From contig JAJYSM010000008.1 in assembly GCA_021793575.1 (NCBI GenBank), positions 1 through 64,000 of the forward strand: a DNA stretch of 64,000 bases, written 5' to 3'. The translations under genes and the position numbers were made by a program. Positions 48,104 through 56,404 of the stretch are shown here, piece by piece; the stretch's first letter is position 1; each line of letters opens with the position of its first letter. This DNA comes from Pseudomonadota bacterium. GTDB lineage: Bacteria > Pseudomonadota > Gammaproteobacteria > Xanthomonadales > Rhodanobacteraceae. Below the pieces are notes generated by a model. The model was not told the origin of the DNA and ran no database searches. It saw only the letters and a list, made by a program, of their open reading frames with translations.

Positions 48104-49017
48104 GGAAGAAAAAGCACGAAGAGCACGTCAACCACGAGGCCTGGGCGATTCCGTATGCCGATCTGATGACCCTGCTGCTGGCTTTCTTCGTGGTGATGTA
48201 TGCGGTCTCGGTGGTCAACGAGGGCAAGTTTCGGGTGATGTCGGAGTCGATGACCGAGGCATTCAACGGCGGCAGCCAGGTCATCGCGTCGCCGTCGCCG
48301 GACAAGCGGGCGGCGCCAGCCGCATGGCCGTCGCTGCTGCAGCCCACCTCCACCTTCGACGCGCCGCTGGCGCCCCTGCGGGCGCCGCTTCCGCTGCGCC
48401 GCACCGCCGCACCGCCAGCGGCGCGCGACAGCGAGCGGCCGTCCACGCTCAAGCGGATCGAGGGTCAGGTGCGCCAGGCGTTGCAGCCGTTGATCGACAA
48501 GCAGCTGGTGGTCTTGCGGCGCACGCCGGATCGGCTGGAAATCGAGATTCGCACCGACATCCTGTTTCCCAGCGGGGTGGCGCGGCTGTCGCCTTCAGCG
48601 GGTCAGGTGCTCAGCCAGCTGGCGTCGATCCTGGCGCCGTTCGCCAACCCGCTGCGGGTCGAGGGATTCACCGACGACGTGCCGATCAGCACGCCGCTGT
48701 ATCCGTCCAATTGGGAGTTGTCCGCGGCGCGTGCGGCAAGCGTGGCACGCCTGTTTGCCGGGCACGGCGTGCGGCCCGACCGGCTCGGCATTCTGGGCTG
48801 GGGCGATGTGCGTCCGCTGGCCAGCAATGCCACGGCCGCAGGGCGCAATCAGAATCGGCGGGTGCTGGTGGTCGTGGAGAACGACCAGCCGGCGTCGAGC
48901 CGTACCCGCAGCGCTGTCGCCAAGGTCGGCGCAGCCCTGGCCGGGACCGCATCCGCGCTGCCGGCCATGCACGTCAGCGCCCCCGACAACACCGTCTTGC
49001 CCGAGCAAATCCGATGA
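48100..49017 (+). CDS. motD: Flagellar motor stator protein MotD (MotB paralogue)
   Basis: MRKKKHEEHVNHEAWAIPYADLMTLLLAFFVVMYAVS plus OmpA-like VEGFTDDVPISTPLYPSNWELSAARA. Confidence 0.94.
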   Translation: MRKKKHEEHVNHEAWAIPYADLMTLLLAFFVVMYAVSVVNEGKFRVMSESMTEAFNGGSQVIASPSPDKRAAPAAWPSLLQPTSTFDAPLAPLRAPLPLRRTAAPPAARDSERPSTLKRIEGQVRQALQPLIDKQLVVLRRTPDRLEIEIRTDILFPSGVARLSPSAGQVLSQLASILAPFANPLRVEGFTDDVPISTPLYPSNWELSAARAASVARLFAGHGVRPDRLGILGWGDVRPLASNATAAGRNQNRRVLVVVENDQPASSRTRSAVAKVGAALAGTASALPAMHVSAPDNTVLPEQIR

Positions 49018-49045
49018 CTGGTCCTGCTGATTGTGGAGTGATTGC

Positions 49046-49531
49046 ATGAACGCTTCGGTTGCCGCAGCGGATCTGCGTGAACAGCACTGGCTGTCGTTCC
49101 AGATCAGCAACCAGCTCTACGCGGCCCCCTTGATCAAGGTCAGCGAAGTCATCCGCCAGGGCGAGCTGACACCGGTGCCGGGGGCCGCTGCCGATCTGCT
49201 GGGCATCCGGCATTTGCGCGGACGCATCATCCCCGTGCTGGATGGCCGCCTGCGGCTTGGCCTGCCAGCCGATCAAGCCGGCGACCCGGCACGCATTCGC
49301 ATCGTGATGCTGTCGCACGCCGATCAGCTGGTGGGTCTGCGGGTGGATGCCGTGGGCGAGTTGCTGTGTACCGACGACGCGCAGATCGCGCCGCCACCGC
49401 CCGGGCGGGCCAGTCGCAGCGACGATCCGGTCAGCGGCGTATTGTCCTGGCAGGGTGGTTTCGTCGCGTTGCTCGACGTGGGCCGACTGTGCCGGTTGAT
49501 GTCGATGCGGGAGAGCGATCATGTGGCTTGA
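49046..49531 (+). CDS. cheW: CheW-domain coupling protein
   Basis: WLSFQISNQLYAAPLIKVSEVIRQGELTPVPGAAADLLGIRHLRGRIIPVLDGRLRLGL. Confidence 0.93.
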   Translation: MNASVAAADLREQHWLSFQISNQLYAAPLIKVSEVIRQGELTPVPGAAADLLGIRHLRGRIIPVLDGRLRLGLPADQAGDPARIRIVMLSHADQLVGLRVDAVGELLCTDDAQIAPPPPGRASRSDDPVSGVLSWQGGFVALLDVGRLCRLMSMRESDHVA

Positions 49532-49874
49532 AATCGTTGCGGGCATGCTGGGGCTGCTGGGGCTGCTGCAGTTTCTGCTGCTGTTTCTGCTGTGGCGCCG
49601 GATGCGCCAGTGGCAGCAGCGGGCCGATGCACTCGCTCACGGCGCGGCTTACGCCTGCACCGATGTGCCGACCTCGATGCTGGTGGCTGTGCTGGGACGG
49701 CTGGAGCAGCGCCTTGACCAGCTCGAGCAGCAATCGCCGCCGCCCAGGCGTTCGTATGATCTGGCCCAGCAATTGGCCCGCGAAGGTGCCGACGTGGAGC
49801 AGCTGATCACCCGCTGCGGGTTGTCGCGCGATGAGGCCCGGCTGGTGCGGCAGTTGCATCCGGCCAATCAATGA
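49521..49874 (+). CDS. DUF2802 family protein
   Basis: N-terminal TM and C-terminal SYDLAQQLAREGADVEQLITRCGLSRDEARLVRQLH; position after cheW as in Pseudomonas. Confidence 0.75.
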   Translation: MWLEIVAGMLGLLGLLQFLLLFLLWRRMRQWQQRADALAHGAAYACTDVPTSMLVAVLGRLEQRLDQLEQQSPPPRRSYDLAQQLAREGADVEQLITRCGLSRDEARLVRQLHPANQ

Positions 49875-49955
49875 TCACACCGGCCGCCCGCGCCGCGTGC
49901 GCATCGGCAGGCAGGCGCCGGGATGACCGCGTCACCGGACTACCCGGGCGTACCG

Positions 49956-51005
49956 TCAAGGCAGGGCGTTTTCCTCAAGCGGAAACTGGTTGTGCAACTC
50001 CCGCTGGCATCGGCTCAGCAGCGCCGGAGCAAAGCTGTCTGACCAGCAGTGGCTGAGATCAAGCTGGGGGTCGATCCGCCCGTGTTCGCTCAACAGCTGC
50101 ACGGTCGCCAGCAGGTCGGCCATCGACAACGCCGCGCCCAGGGGCGATGGGGCGGTCGATTTTTCGGTGTTGAGACGTTCTTTCAGTGCCTCGATGATCG
50201 GGGCTGGCAAGTCCCAGTAGCGTGCCGCCTGCAGCGACAATTGCGCGGCGAGCCGTGCGCAGCTGGCGAGAAAGCCGGAGGACAGCGCTGCGGCGGGAGC
50301 CGGCATCAACTGGTTGAGCAGGCGGATCACGGCGCCGGTGCCGCTGTGGCAGGAAATGCCGGCCAGATAAGCCTCAAACGTATCGCAGCCACTGCTGCGG
50401 CCGAGCAGGGCGCATGCGTAGGCGCAGCGCTCGGCATGATCCCACAGGCGTTCGCCGGCGACATGGCCGAAGGTGCCGGTATTGGCCTGCAAAATTGGCT
50501 TCATGGAGTGCTGGATCAATACCCGGCGCAGGCCATCCTGGCCGAGCAGCAGGATCGCGTGCTGCAGGCTTCGAATCGGTTGCACGGAGCGGTAATGCAC
50601 GCTGCCGGTCACCCGCATGACTTCACCGACCATCAACGGATCGCGGCCGACCAGCGCGGTCAGTTGACGACCGGCGACATTGTCGTTTTTCAGCATGCGC
50701 AGCAGTTGCGGCAATACGCTCGGAAGGCGCGGCAGGCTGCGGATATCAAACCGTGCGCTCAGCAGTTCCAGCCGCTTGAGTGTGGCCAGCTCGAACGCAG
50801 TGGGTTCGTCCGCGTCACGGTCGGGCAGGCTGAACACGAAGCGGTGGAAACGATCCTCGATTTCCGCCAGCGACATGACTGGCTGGGTCGGTTGGAGCAT
50901 GCCCGGTGCATCCACGGGCACACCGATCGTCGCTGCGACGACGGGTCGCGCGCGTTTTACGATCGCTTTTCGGCGGAAAAAGAAGCGCCGCCACAGGCTC
51001 CTCAT
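49956..51005 (-). CDS. HDOD-domain protein
   Basis: LPRLPSVLPQLLRMLKNDNVAGRQLTALVGRDPLMVGEVMRVTGSVHYRSVQPIRSLQHAILLLGQDGLRRVLI; upstream ATG at 51029 also possible. Confidence 0.8.
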   Translation of the reverse strand: MRSLWRRFFFRRKAIVKRARPVVAATIGVPVDAPGMLQPTQPVMSLAEIEDRFHRFVFSLPDRDADEPTAFELATLKRLELLSARFDIRSLPRLPSVLPQLLRMLKNDNVAGRQLTALVGRDPLMVGEVMRVTGSVHYRSVQPIRSLQHAILLLGQDGLRRVLIQHSMKPILQANTGTFGHVAGERLWDHAERCAYACALLGRSSGCDTFEAYLAGISCHSGTGAVIRLLNQLMPAPAAALSSGFLASCARLAAQLSLQAARYWDLPAPIIEALKERLNTEKSTAPSPLGAALSMADLLATVQLLSEHGRIDPQLDLSHCWSDSFAPALLSRCQRELHNQFPLEENALP

Positions 51006-51114
51006 ATCATGTGCCCTGCACTCCCGCACCGCTCAAATGCGCGCGGGCCATGCCTCGCTATCGGCGTCGGCTGGGAGAAATTTAGCCGGCCGCCGGGTCA
51101 GGCGCCGGCGTGTT

Positions 51115-52209
51115 TCAGGCACGCCGCTGCGCAAAGTCATCGAGCAGCCCGGCCAGCTGCTGCACCGCCTGCGTGCTGACCGCGTTGTAGAGCGAGGCAC
51201 GCAGGCCGCCGATCGAACGGTGACCCTCCAGGCCGGAAAAGCCCGCTGCCTGCGCCTCGGCAAGGAACAGCTCGTGATGCGCCGGGACGCGGAAGCGAAA
51301 GGCCACGTTCATCGCCGAGCGCGCCGCCGGATCGGCGTGGATCTCGATCATGTCCGGGTGCCGCTCCAGCGCCTGATACAACATGGCTGCCTTGCCCAGG
51401 TTGATCTTCTCCATCGCGTCCACGCCACCGATCTCGTCGCGCAACCAGCGGCTGACGAGATTGAGCACGTAGATCGAGAACACCGGTGGCGTGTTGTAGT
51501 TCGAGCCATGTTCGACATGGGTCCGGTAGTCCAGCATCGGTGGCAGTCCGGCGGGGATGCGCGACAACATCGCGTCGTCGATCAGCACCAGGGTCACCCC
51601 GGCCGGGCCGAGGTTCTTCTGCGCGTGGGCGTATACCATCGCGTAGTCGCCGATATCGAAGCGGCGCGACAGGAAGTCCGAGGACATGTCCGCGATCAGC
51701 GGTACCCCATTGGAGCCGGGTGCGTCGCGGAACTGCAGGCCTTCCACGGTCTCGTTGCTGATGAAGTGGAGGAACGGCGCGTGCTCCGAGCGCTCCAGCG
51801 ACGACCACGCGGGCAGACGCCGGTAACCTCCGGCGACGCCATCCCACACGATGCGGGAGCGGACGACGGCTTCGGCTTCGCCGATCGCCTTGCGGCTCCA
51901 GTAACCGGAGGCGACAAATTCAGCCGGCGCCCGGGCGGCGGCCGCGAAGTTCATCGGAATCATCGAAAACTGCAGGCTGCTGCCACCCTGCAGGAACAGG
52001 ATGTGAAAGCGCTCGGGAATGTCGAGGAAGCGGCGAATATTGTCCTGCGCCTCCTGCAGCAAGGCCCGGAACCAGTCCGAACGATGGCTCATGCCAAGGA
52101 TGGAAATGCCGGTATCCGGCAACGCGGTGATCGCGCGCTGGGTCTGATCCAGCACCGAGGGTGGCAACGCGCCCGGGCCACCGGAGAAATTGAGCAGGTT
52201 GGACAACAT
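51115..52209 (-). CDS. SerC-family (phosphoserine aminotransferase-like) PLP enzyme
   Basis: LNFSGGPGALPPSVL, GISILGMSHRSDWF, HAQKNLGPAGVTLVLI (PLP lysine), GHRSIGGLRASLYNAV. Confidence 0.88.
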   Translation of the reverse strand: MLSNLLNFSGGPGALPPSVLDQTQRAITALPDTGISILGMSHRSDWFRALLQEAQDNIRRFLDIPERFHILFLQGGSSLQFSMIPMNFAAAARAPAEFVASGYWSRKAIGEAEAVVRSRIVWDGVAGGYRRLPAWSSLERSEHAPFLHFISNETVEGLQFRDAPGSNGVPLIADMSSDFLSRRFDIGDYAMVYAHAQKNLGPAGVTLVLIDDAMLSRIPAGLPPMLDYRTHVEHGSNYNTPPVFSIYVLNLVSRWLRDEIGGVDAMEKINLGKAAMLYQALERHPDMIEIHADPAARSAMNVAFRFRVPAHHELFLAEAQAAGFSGLEGHRSIGGLRASLYNAVSTQAVQQLAGLLDDFAQRRA

Positions 52210-52231
52210 GAGGGGAGCGTGATCCGTGTGA

Positions 52232-53497
52232 TTAGACAACGGGTTCAGCGTGTCGACGCAGCATGGCGTGGAACGCGCTGAAAACTTTGTGCATCTGTGC
52301 CGCCTTGTAGGGATACAGCGCGCGATCATCCATGGCGTGGATCACCAGCGCATTGGCCATCTCGAAGATGAGCAGTTCGCCAGCCGCGGTTTCCGCACAG
52401 TCGAAGCCGACGTAATCCAGGCCGAAGCGCTGTTGCACGGCGCGCAGGGCATCAAAGTGCCTGCGCGCGAAATCGTCGTCGAAGTGCGCCATCAGCCGCG
52501 CCTCTTCGGCGCGTCGGGCCAGGTCGGCCTGCATTTCCGCATACGGGTAATGCACCATCCAGTGCTGCGAAATCCCCATGTGGCAGACGTAGGGGCGTCC
52601 CTCGATCAGCACCACGCGGTACTTGCGGAACAGGCCATCGGCCGAGGCGTAGTCGATGAAGCTGGCGACGAAGAACTGCTCGGCAGCGACCTGCTGAAGA
52701 TAGGCCGCGATGTCGGCAGGCGTGTCGATCCGGCACAAGTCGGTACCGGCATGCGAGCCGAGCGGTCGCAGGATGATCGGAAACCCGATCTCCGGCAGCA
52801 GCGGAGCATCTGGCTGCGCCGTAGCGGCCAGTGCCAGCAGTGCCGCACGCTCGATGCGGCGGGTGGTGGCCATGCGCAGCCCGGGTACGTCGCGCAGCAC
52901 CTCGCAGGCCGCGCTGCGCGAGAGCCGGGGAATGCGCTGCGGGTCATTCAGAACCGGGCGCGGCCAGCCCTCCAGATAGTCGGCCAGGTGGGTCAGCGTC
53001 GGGCCATGCGCATCCGCCTCGCTGATTGCCACGAACACCAGATCGTGCGACGGCAGCCGCGCTGGCCACGGCAGGCCCGGCCCCACATAAAGCACGTCGA
53101 TGGCAAACCCGGCGTCGTCGAGCATGCATTCCACTGGCGTGTTCGCCATCAGATCGCCCGGCGTCTTGATGACTAGCAGCCGGACCTCCGCGTCATCCGT
53201 GCCGGCGATGCGGAACAGCTGCTGCAGCTTCAGCGCTTCACCCAGCACGGCCAGCCCGTTTTCCTTCTGGAAACGCAGCTGCTGGATCAGGGCCAGGTCG
53301 AGCATCGCGTAGGCATCCCGGTCGCACTCGGCGCGCTGGATCAGTCCGGGCACATGCACGGTCAGATCCTCTTCGTGGAAAGCTGCCCGCAACAAGGCCG
53401 ACAGCCCCAGCAAGGGCGGCGGCGATGACGGCACGTCGCTGGCGGAAAGCACGGGCGCAAGCGTGGCCGTGCCGGAGGGGTGATCACGCATGGGCAT
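52232..53497 (-). CDS. ATP-grasp/RimK-like protein with helical N-terminal region
   Basis: GFPIILRPLGSHAGTDLCRIDTPADIAAYLQQVAAEQFFVASFIDYASADGLFRKYRVVLIEGRPYVCHMGISQHWMVHY; FGLDYVGFDCAETAAGELLIFEMANALV. Confidence 0.75.
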   Translation of the reverse strand: MPMRDHPSGTATLAPVLSASDVPSSPPPLLGLSALLRAAFHEEDLTVHVPGLIQRAECDRDAYAMLDLALIQQLRFQKENGLAVLGEALKLQQLFRIAGTDDAEVRLLVIKTPGDLMANTPVECMLDDAGFAIDVLYVGPGLPWPARLPSHDLVFVAISEADAHGPTLTHLADYLEGWPRPVLNDPQRIPRLSRSAACEVLRDVPGLRMATTRRIERAALLALAATAQPDAPLLPEIGFPIILRPLGSHAGTDLCRIDTPADIAAYLQQVAAEQFFVASFIDYASADGLFRKYRVVLIEGRPYVCHMGISQHWMVHYPYAEMQADLARRAEEARLMAHFDDDFARRHFDALRAVQQRFGLDYVGFDCAETAAGELLIFEMANALVIHAMDDRALYPYKAAQMHKVFSAFHAMLRRHAEPVV

Positions 53498-53977
53498 AAG
53501 AGGCGAAACCGATGCCGCCCGCTGGCGGCGCAAGGACAACGGTTGATGGGTACCGAAACGCTGCGCCGGCCGCCGATCCAATGACGGCAGGCAGTTTCAA
53601 GGCCAGACTGCAACCGCGCACAGACGTGGCACCACCTTGGTCACGCCGAACGGGCGCCAGCGCCAACTATCTGGCACCTCGTTGTCATTCATGCACGATC
53701 CATGCCGCCGAACCGGCCGGCGACGCAAGCCGGCGTCCATCCATTCGCGCAGGGATCCCGCTATCTATGCCGTGCGTGCCCAACTCGCACTCTGATATCC
53801 CCCGGCGCGACATCGCTGGCTGCGGTCGCTGCCGGATTCCGACGGCGACGGAGATCGACGGTACTCCGTGTGCAGCGCTTCAAGCTGTTTGCGACGACGT
53901 GCGCCGCAAGGGCGGCAACCGATGCCGGCGCGCGGGTTGGCACGCCACGCTGCGGATGCGCGGAAGAGCCGGAACGG

Positions 53978-54235
53978 TCATTCTGCGGCGGCGTCGTAGA
54001 CCGTGGCCAGCACGGAGGCGGCGGCGGCATACAGCAGCGTGGGGACGTCTTCGCGCAGGCGCAGGGCCGCAAGCAGGGCGGCGATCTGCGGATCATGATG
54101 CAGCGGTATGCCGAGCGAACGGGCGCGCGCCAGCAAGGTATCCAGCGACTCGGCCGGCAGTGGCTTGATCTCATGCGAACCATCGGCCAGACGCAGGCTG
54201 ACCAGGCGCCGGGCCGGCGGGAGTGGCGTGTTCAT
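53978..54235 (-). CDS. FlhX-like protein (FlhB C-terminal domain homologue)
   Basis: ARSLGIPLHHDPQIAALLAALRLREDVPTLLYAAAASVLATVYDA resembles FlhB-CC; no NPxH site. Confidence 0.78.
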   Translation of the reverse strand: MNTPLPPARRLVSLRLADGSHEIKPLPAESLDTLLARARSLGIPLHHDPQIAALLAALRLREDVPTLLYAAAASVLATVYDAAAE

Positions 54236-55368
54236 GCGGTCGCCTGCAGCAACACGGCGCTGTACTTGCCCGAGGGTTGTGGCAGGCCGACCTGGCAGCT
54301 CAGCTGGTCGAGCAGCACGCCGCACGCCGCCAGCCGCTGGCGCAGGGGGGTGAACTGGCGCTCCAGCCGCTGGGCGGTCTGCGCGGATTCGGCCCACAGT
54401 CGCACGGATAGCCGCAGGCCGCGCAATTGCAGCTCGCCCTGCAGCGGACCCAGGGCTGGCAGATCCAGCGCAAACCCCAGGGTCCAGCTCTGGGTGCCGT
54501 CGACCGTGTCCTGGATGAACTCCAGCTGCAGCTGCAGCACGTCACGACCGCCGTCGCCCTGCAGCGGGATCTCGATCATCCAGGCCAGCATGGTGCCCGC
54601 TTCCAGCTGGGTCACTTCCAGCCGTGCCAGCGCGCCCTTGACGTCGCCGTGCAGACGCTCCAGCAGCGGGTTCACATCATCGTCGGCGAACAGCGGCAGC
54701 GGCAGTCGCGCCTGCGCCTGCAGGCCTCGTTGCAGCAGGGGTGGTGCCGTGCCGGCACGGTTCGACAGCGGGGGTGGCTGCGCCCGTTGATCGAGCAGCC
54801 CGGCCAGCCGCAGCAGTGCACCTTTCCAGTCGTCTTCGAGCAGCGCCGGCAGGTTGCCCTGCGCGTGAGCCAGTTGGGATTCGAGAAACAATCCACTGTG
54901 GCTGATCGCCAGGCGCAATCCCTCACCCTGAGTGATTTCGGCGGGGCTGCGCATGCCTTGTTCAAGCCCGGCCAGCGCGGCGCGCAGGTTTGGCGGCAGC
55001 TGACGCAGCATCGGCCGCTGGGCCAGCGCGCCGAGCGTCGCCAGCAGCGGCGCATAGCCATTCTGCTGCGGCAAGCGTTCACGCAGGGCGCGCTGCAGCA
55101 TCGGGTCGGTGGCCTGGGGCAAGAGCACCTCCAGCAGCGGCTGTGCGCCAAGGCTCAATACCCTTACCTGGAATTGCGCCGGCAGCTGGTTACCGGTGAC
55201 TGCGGCTTCCGCGGTCAAGGCGCCGATCTGCAACACCAGCAGTCCCTGCGGGCTCACCCCCAGCGGTCGCGCCGACAGCACGCTGCCGATACGCCAGCTC
55301 TGCGCGGTGCTGCCGACGGCGGCGCCGGCCCATGTGAGGGCAGCGAGACTGGTGGGTTGGATGATCAA
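54232..55368 (-). CDS. Second FliK-like protein (start uncertain; TTG at 55368 proposed)
   Basis: C-terminal FliK-like LGFALDLPALGPLQGELQLRGLRLSVRLWAESAQTAQRLERQFTPLRQRLAACGVLLDQLSCQVG; overlaps flhX-like gene. Confidence 0.7.
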   Translation of the reverse strand: MIIQPTSLAALTWAGAAVGSTAQSWRIGSVLSARPLGVSPQGLLVLQIGALTAEAAVTGNQLPAQFQVRVLSLGAQPLLEVLLPQATDPMLQRALRERLPQQNGYAPLLATLGALAQRPMLRQLPPNLRAALAGLEQGMRSPAEITQGEGLRLAISHSGLFLESQLAHAQGNLPALLEDDWKGALLRLAGLLDQRAQPPPLSNRAGTAPPLLQRGLQAQARLPLPLFADDDVNPLLERLHGDVKGALARLEVTQLEAGTMLAWMIEIPLQGDGGRDVLQLQLEFIQDTVDGTQSWTLGFALDLPALGPLQGELQLRGLRLSVRLWAESAQTAQRLERQFTPLRQRLAACGVLLDQLSCQVGLPQPSGKYSAVLLQATA

Positions 55369-55539
55369 GGGTAGGCCTGCGCTGGCTCGCTTGCTGTGGT
55401 TTCGAATGGGCTCGTCCTCAGGACACATCGGCCGCGCGCGGCCAAACTTGAGCGCGGGTTCCACCGCTGTCTGCCGCGATGCCTGGTGCGCGGTCAGCAA
55501 AGGCCGCCGGCCTGCGGCGGCGTGGATCCGGAATACCCC

Positions 55540-55566
55540 TAAAGCGATCGCCGTGTTGGTCGATAA
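55540..55566 (+). promoter_or_regulatory. Sigma28 promoter candidate for the second chemotaxis operon
   Basis: TAAA-N15-GTCGATAA (one mismatch to GCCGATAA). Confidence 0.68.
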
Positions 55567-55647
55567 GTCCGTTGCGAGCACAGATTGCGACAGCGGGGTG
55601 GTGGCGTGGCGGGTAAACGAACGGCGAAACGACGAGGTGCCAGCGGC

Positions 55648-56019
55648 ATGCCACCAGCGGCGAGCGTGGAGCCGCTGCAGGCCGCGCTGGTGATCAGCGC
55701 GGCGGTGGCTGAGCCCGCGGCCGACGTGACCGCCGCGCCGGTCGCGCTGGTGTTGCCGGCCGATTGCCGCATCGCCGCGCAGGTCGCCCTGAAGCAGGCG
55801 CTGATGGAGGCGCTGGAGACGGACGCCATCGTGCTGGACGGCCGCGCGGTGGAGCGCGCCGACACCGCCGCCCTGCAGTTGCTGACACTGTTTCAGCGCG
55901 AGGTGAAGGCGCGCGGCAGCTGCTTGAGCTGGTGTGGTGCGAGTGATGCTCTGAACGAGGCGGCCGGCCTGCTTGGCCTGACGCAGATACTGGAATTGCC
56001 AGCCGCAGCGCTGGCCTGA
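55648..56019 (+). CDS. STAS-domain protein
   Basis: VALVLPADCRIAAQVALKQALMEALETDAIVLDGRAVERADTAALQLLTLFQREVKARG; in-frame upstream start at 55585 possible. Confidence 0.78.
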   Translation: MPPAASVEPLQAALVISAAVAEPAADVTAAPVALVLPADCRIAAQVALKQALMEALETDAIVLDGRAVERADTAALQLLTLFQREVKARGSCLSWCGASDALNEAAGLLGLTQILELPAAALA

Positions 56020-56033
56020 CTTGGGGTAGCAGC

Positions 56034-56396
56034 ATGGCAAATATTCTTGCGGTAGACGATTCGGCTTCCATGCGCGGCATGGTGGCCTTCACCCTGCGCG
56101 GTGCCGGGCATGCCGTGACCGAGGCCGAAAACGGCCTGCTGGCGCTGGATGTGGCTCGCGGCGGCGCCTTCGACCTGGTGCTTGCCGACGTCAACATGCC
56201 GGTGATGGATGGCATCAGCATGGTGCGCGAGCTGCGCGCGATGGACGCCTACCGCGGCGTGCCGATCCTGATGCTGACCACCGAATCGCATACCGAGAAA
56301 AAGATGGAAGGCAAGGCGGCCGGCGCCACCGGCTGGCTGGTCAAGCCGTTCGATCCGGAGCAGCTGCTGGCCACCGTCAAACGCGTGCTGGGCTGA
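56034..56396 (+). CDS. cheY2: CheY-like response regulator
   Basis: MANILAVDDSASMRGMVAFTLRGAGHAVTEAENGLLALD. Confidence 0.95.
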   Translation: MANILAVDDSASMRGMVAFTLRGAGHAVTEAENGLLALDVARGGAFDLVLADVNMPVMDGISMVRELRAMDAYRGVPILMLTTESHTEKKMEGKAAGATGWLVKPFDPEQLLATVKRVLG

Positions 56397-56404
56397 AATC
56401 CGTC

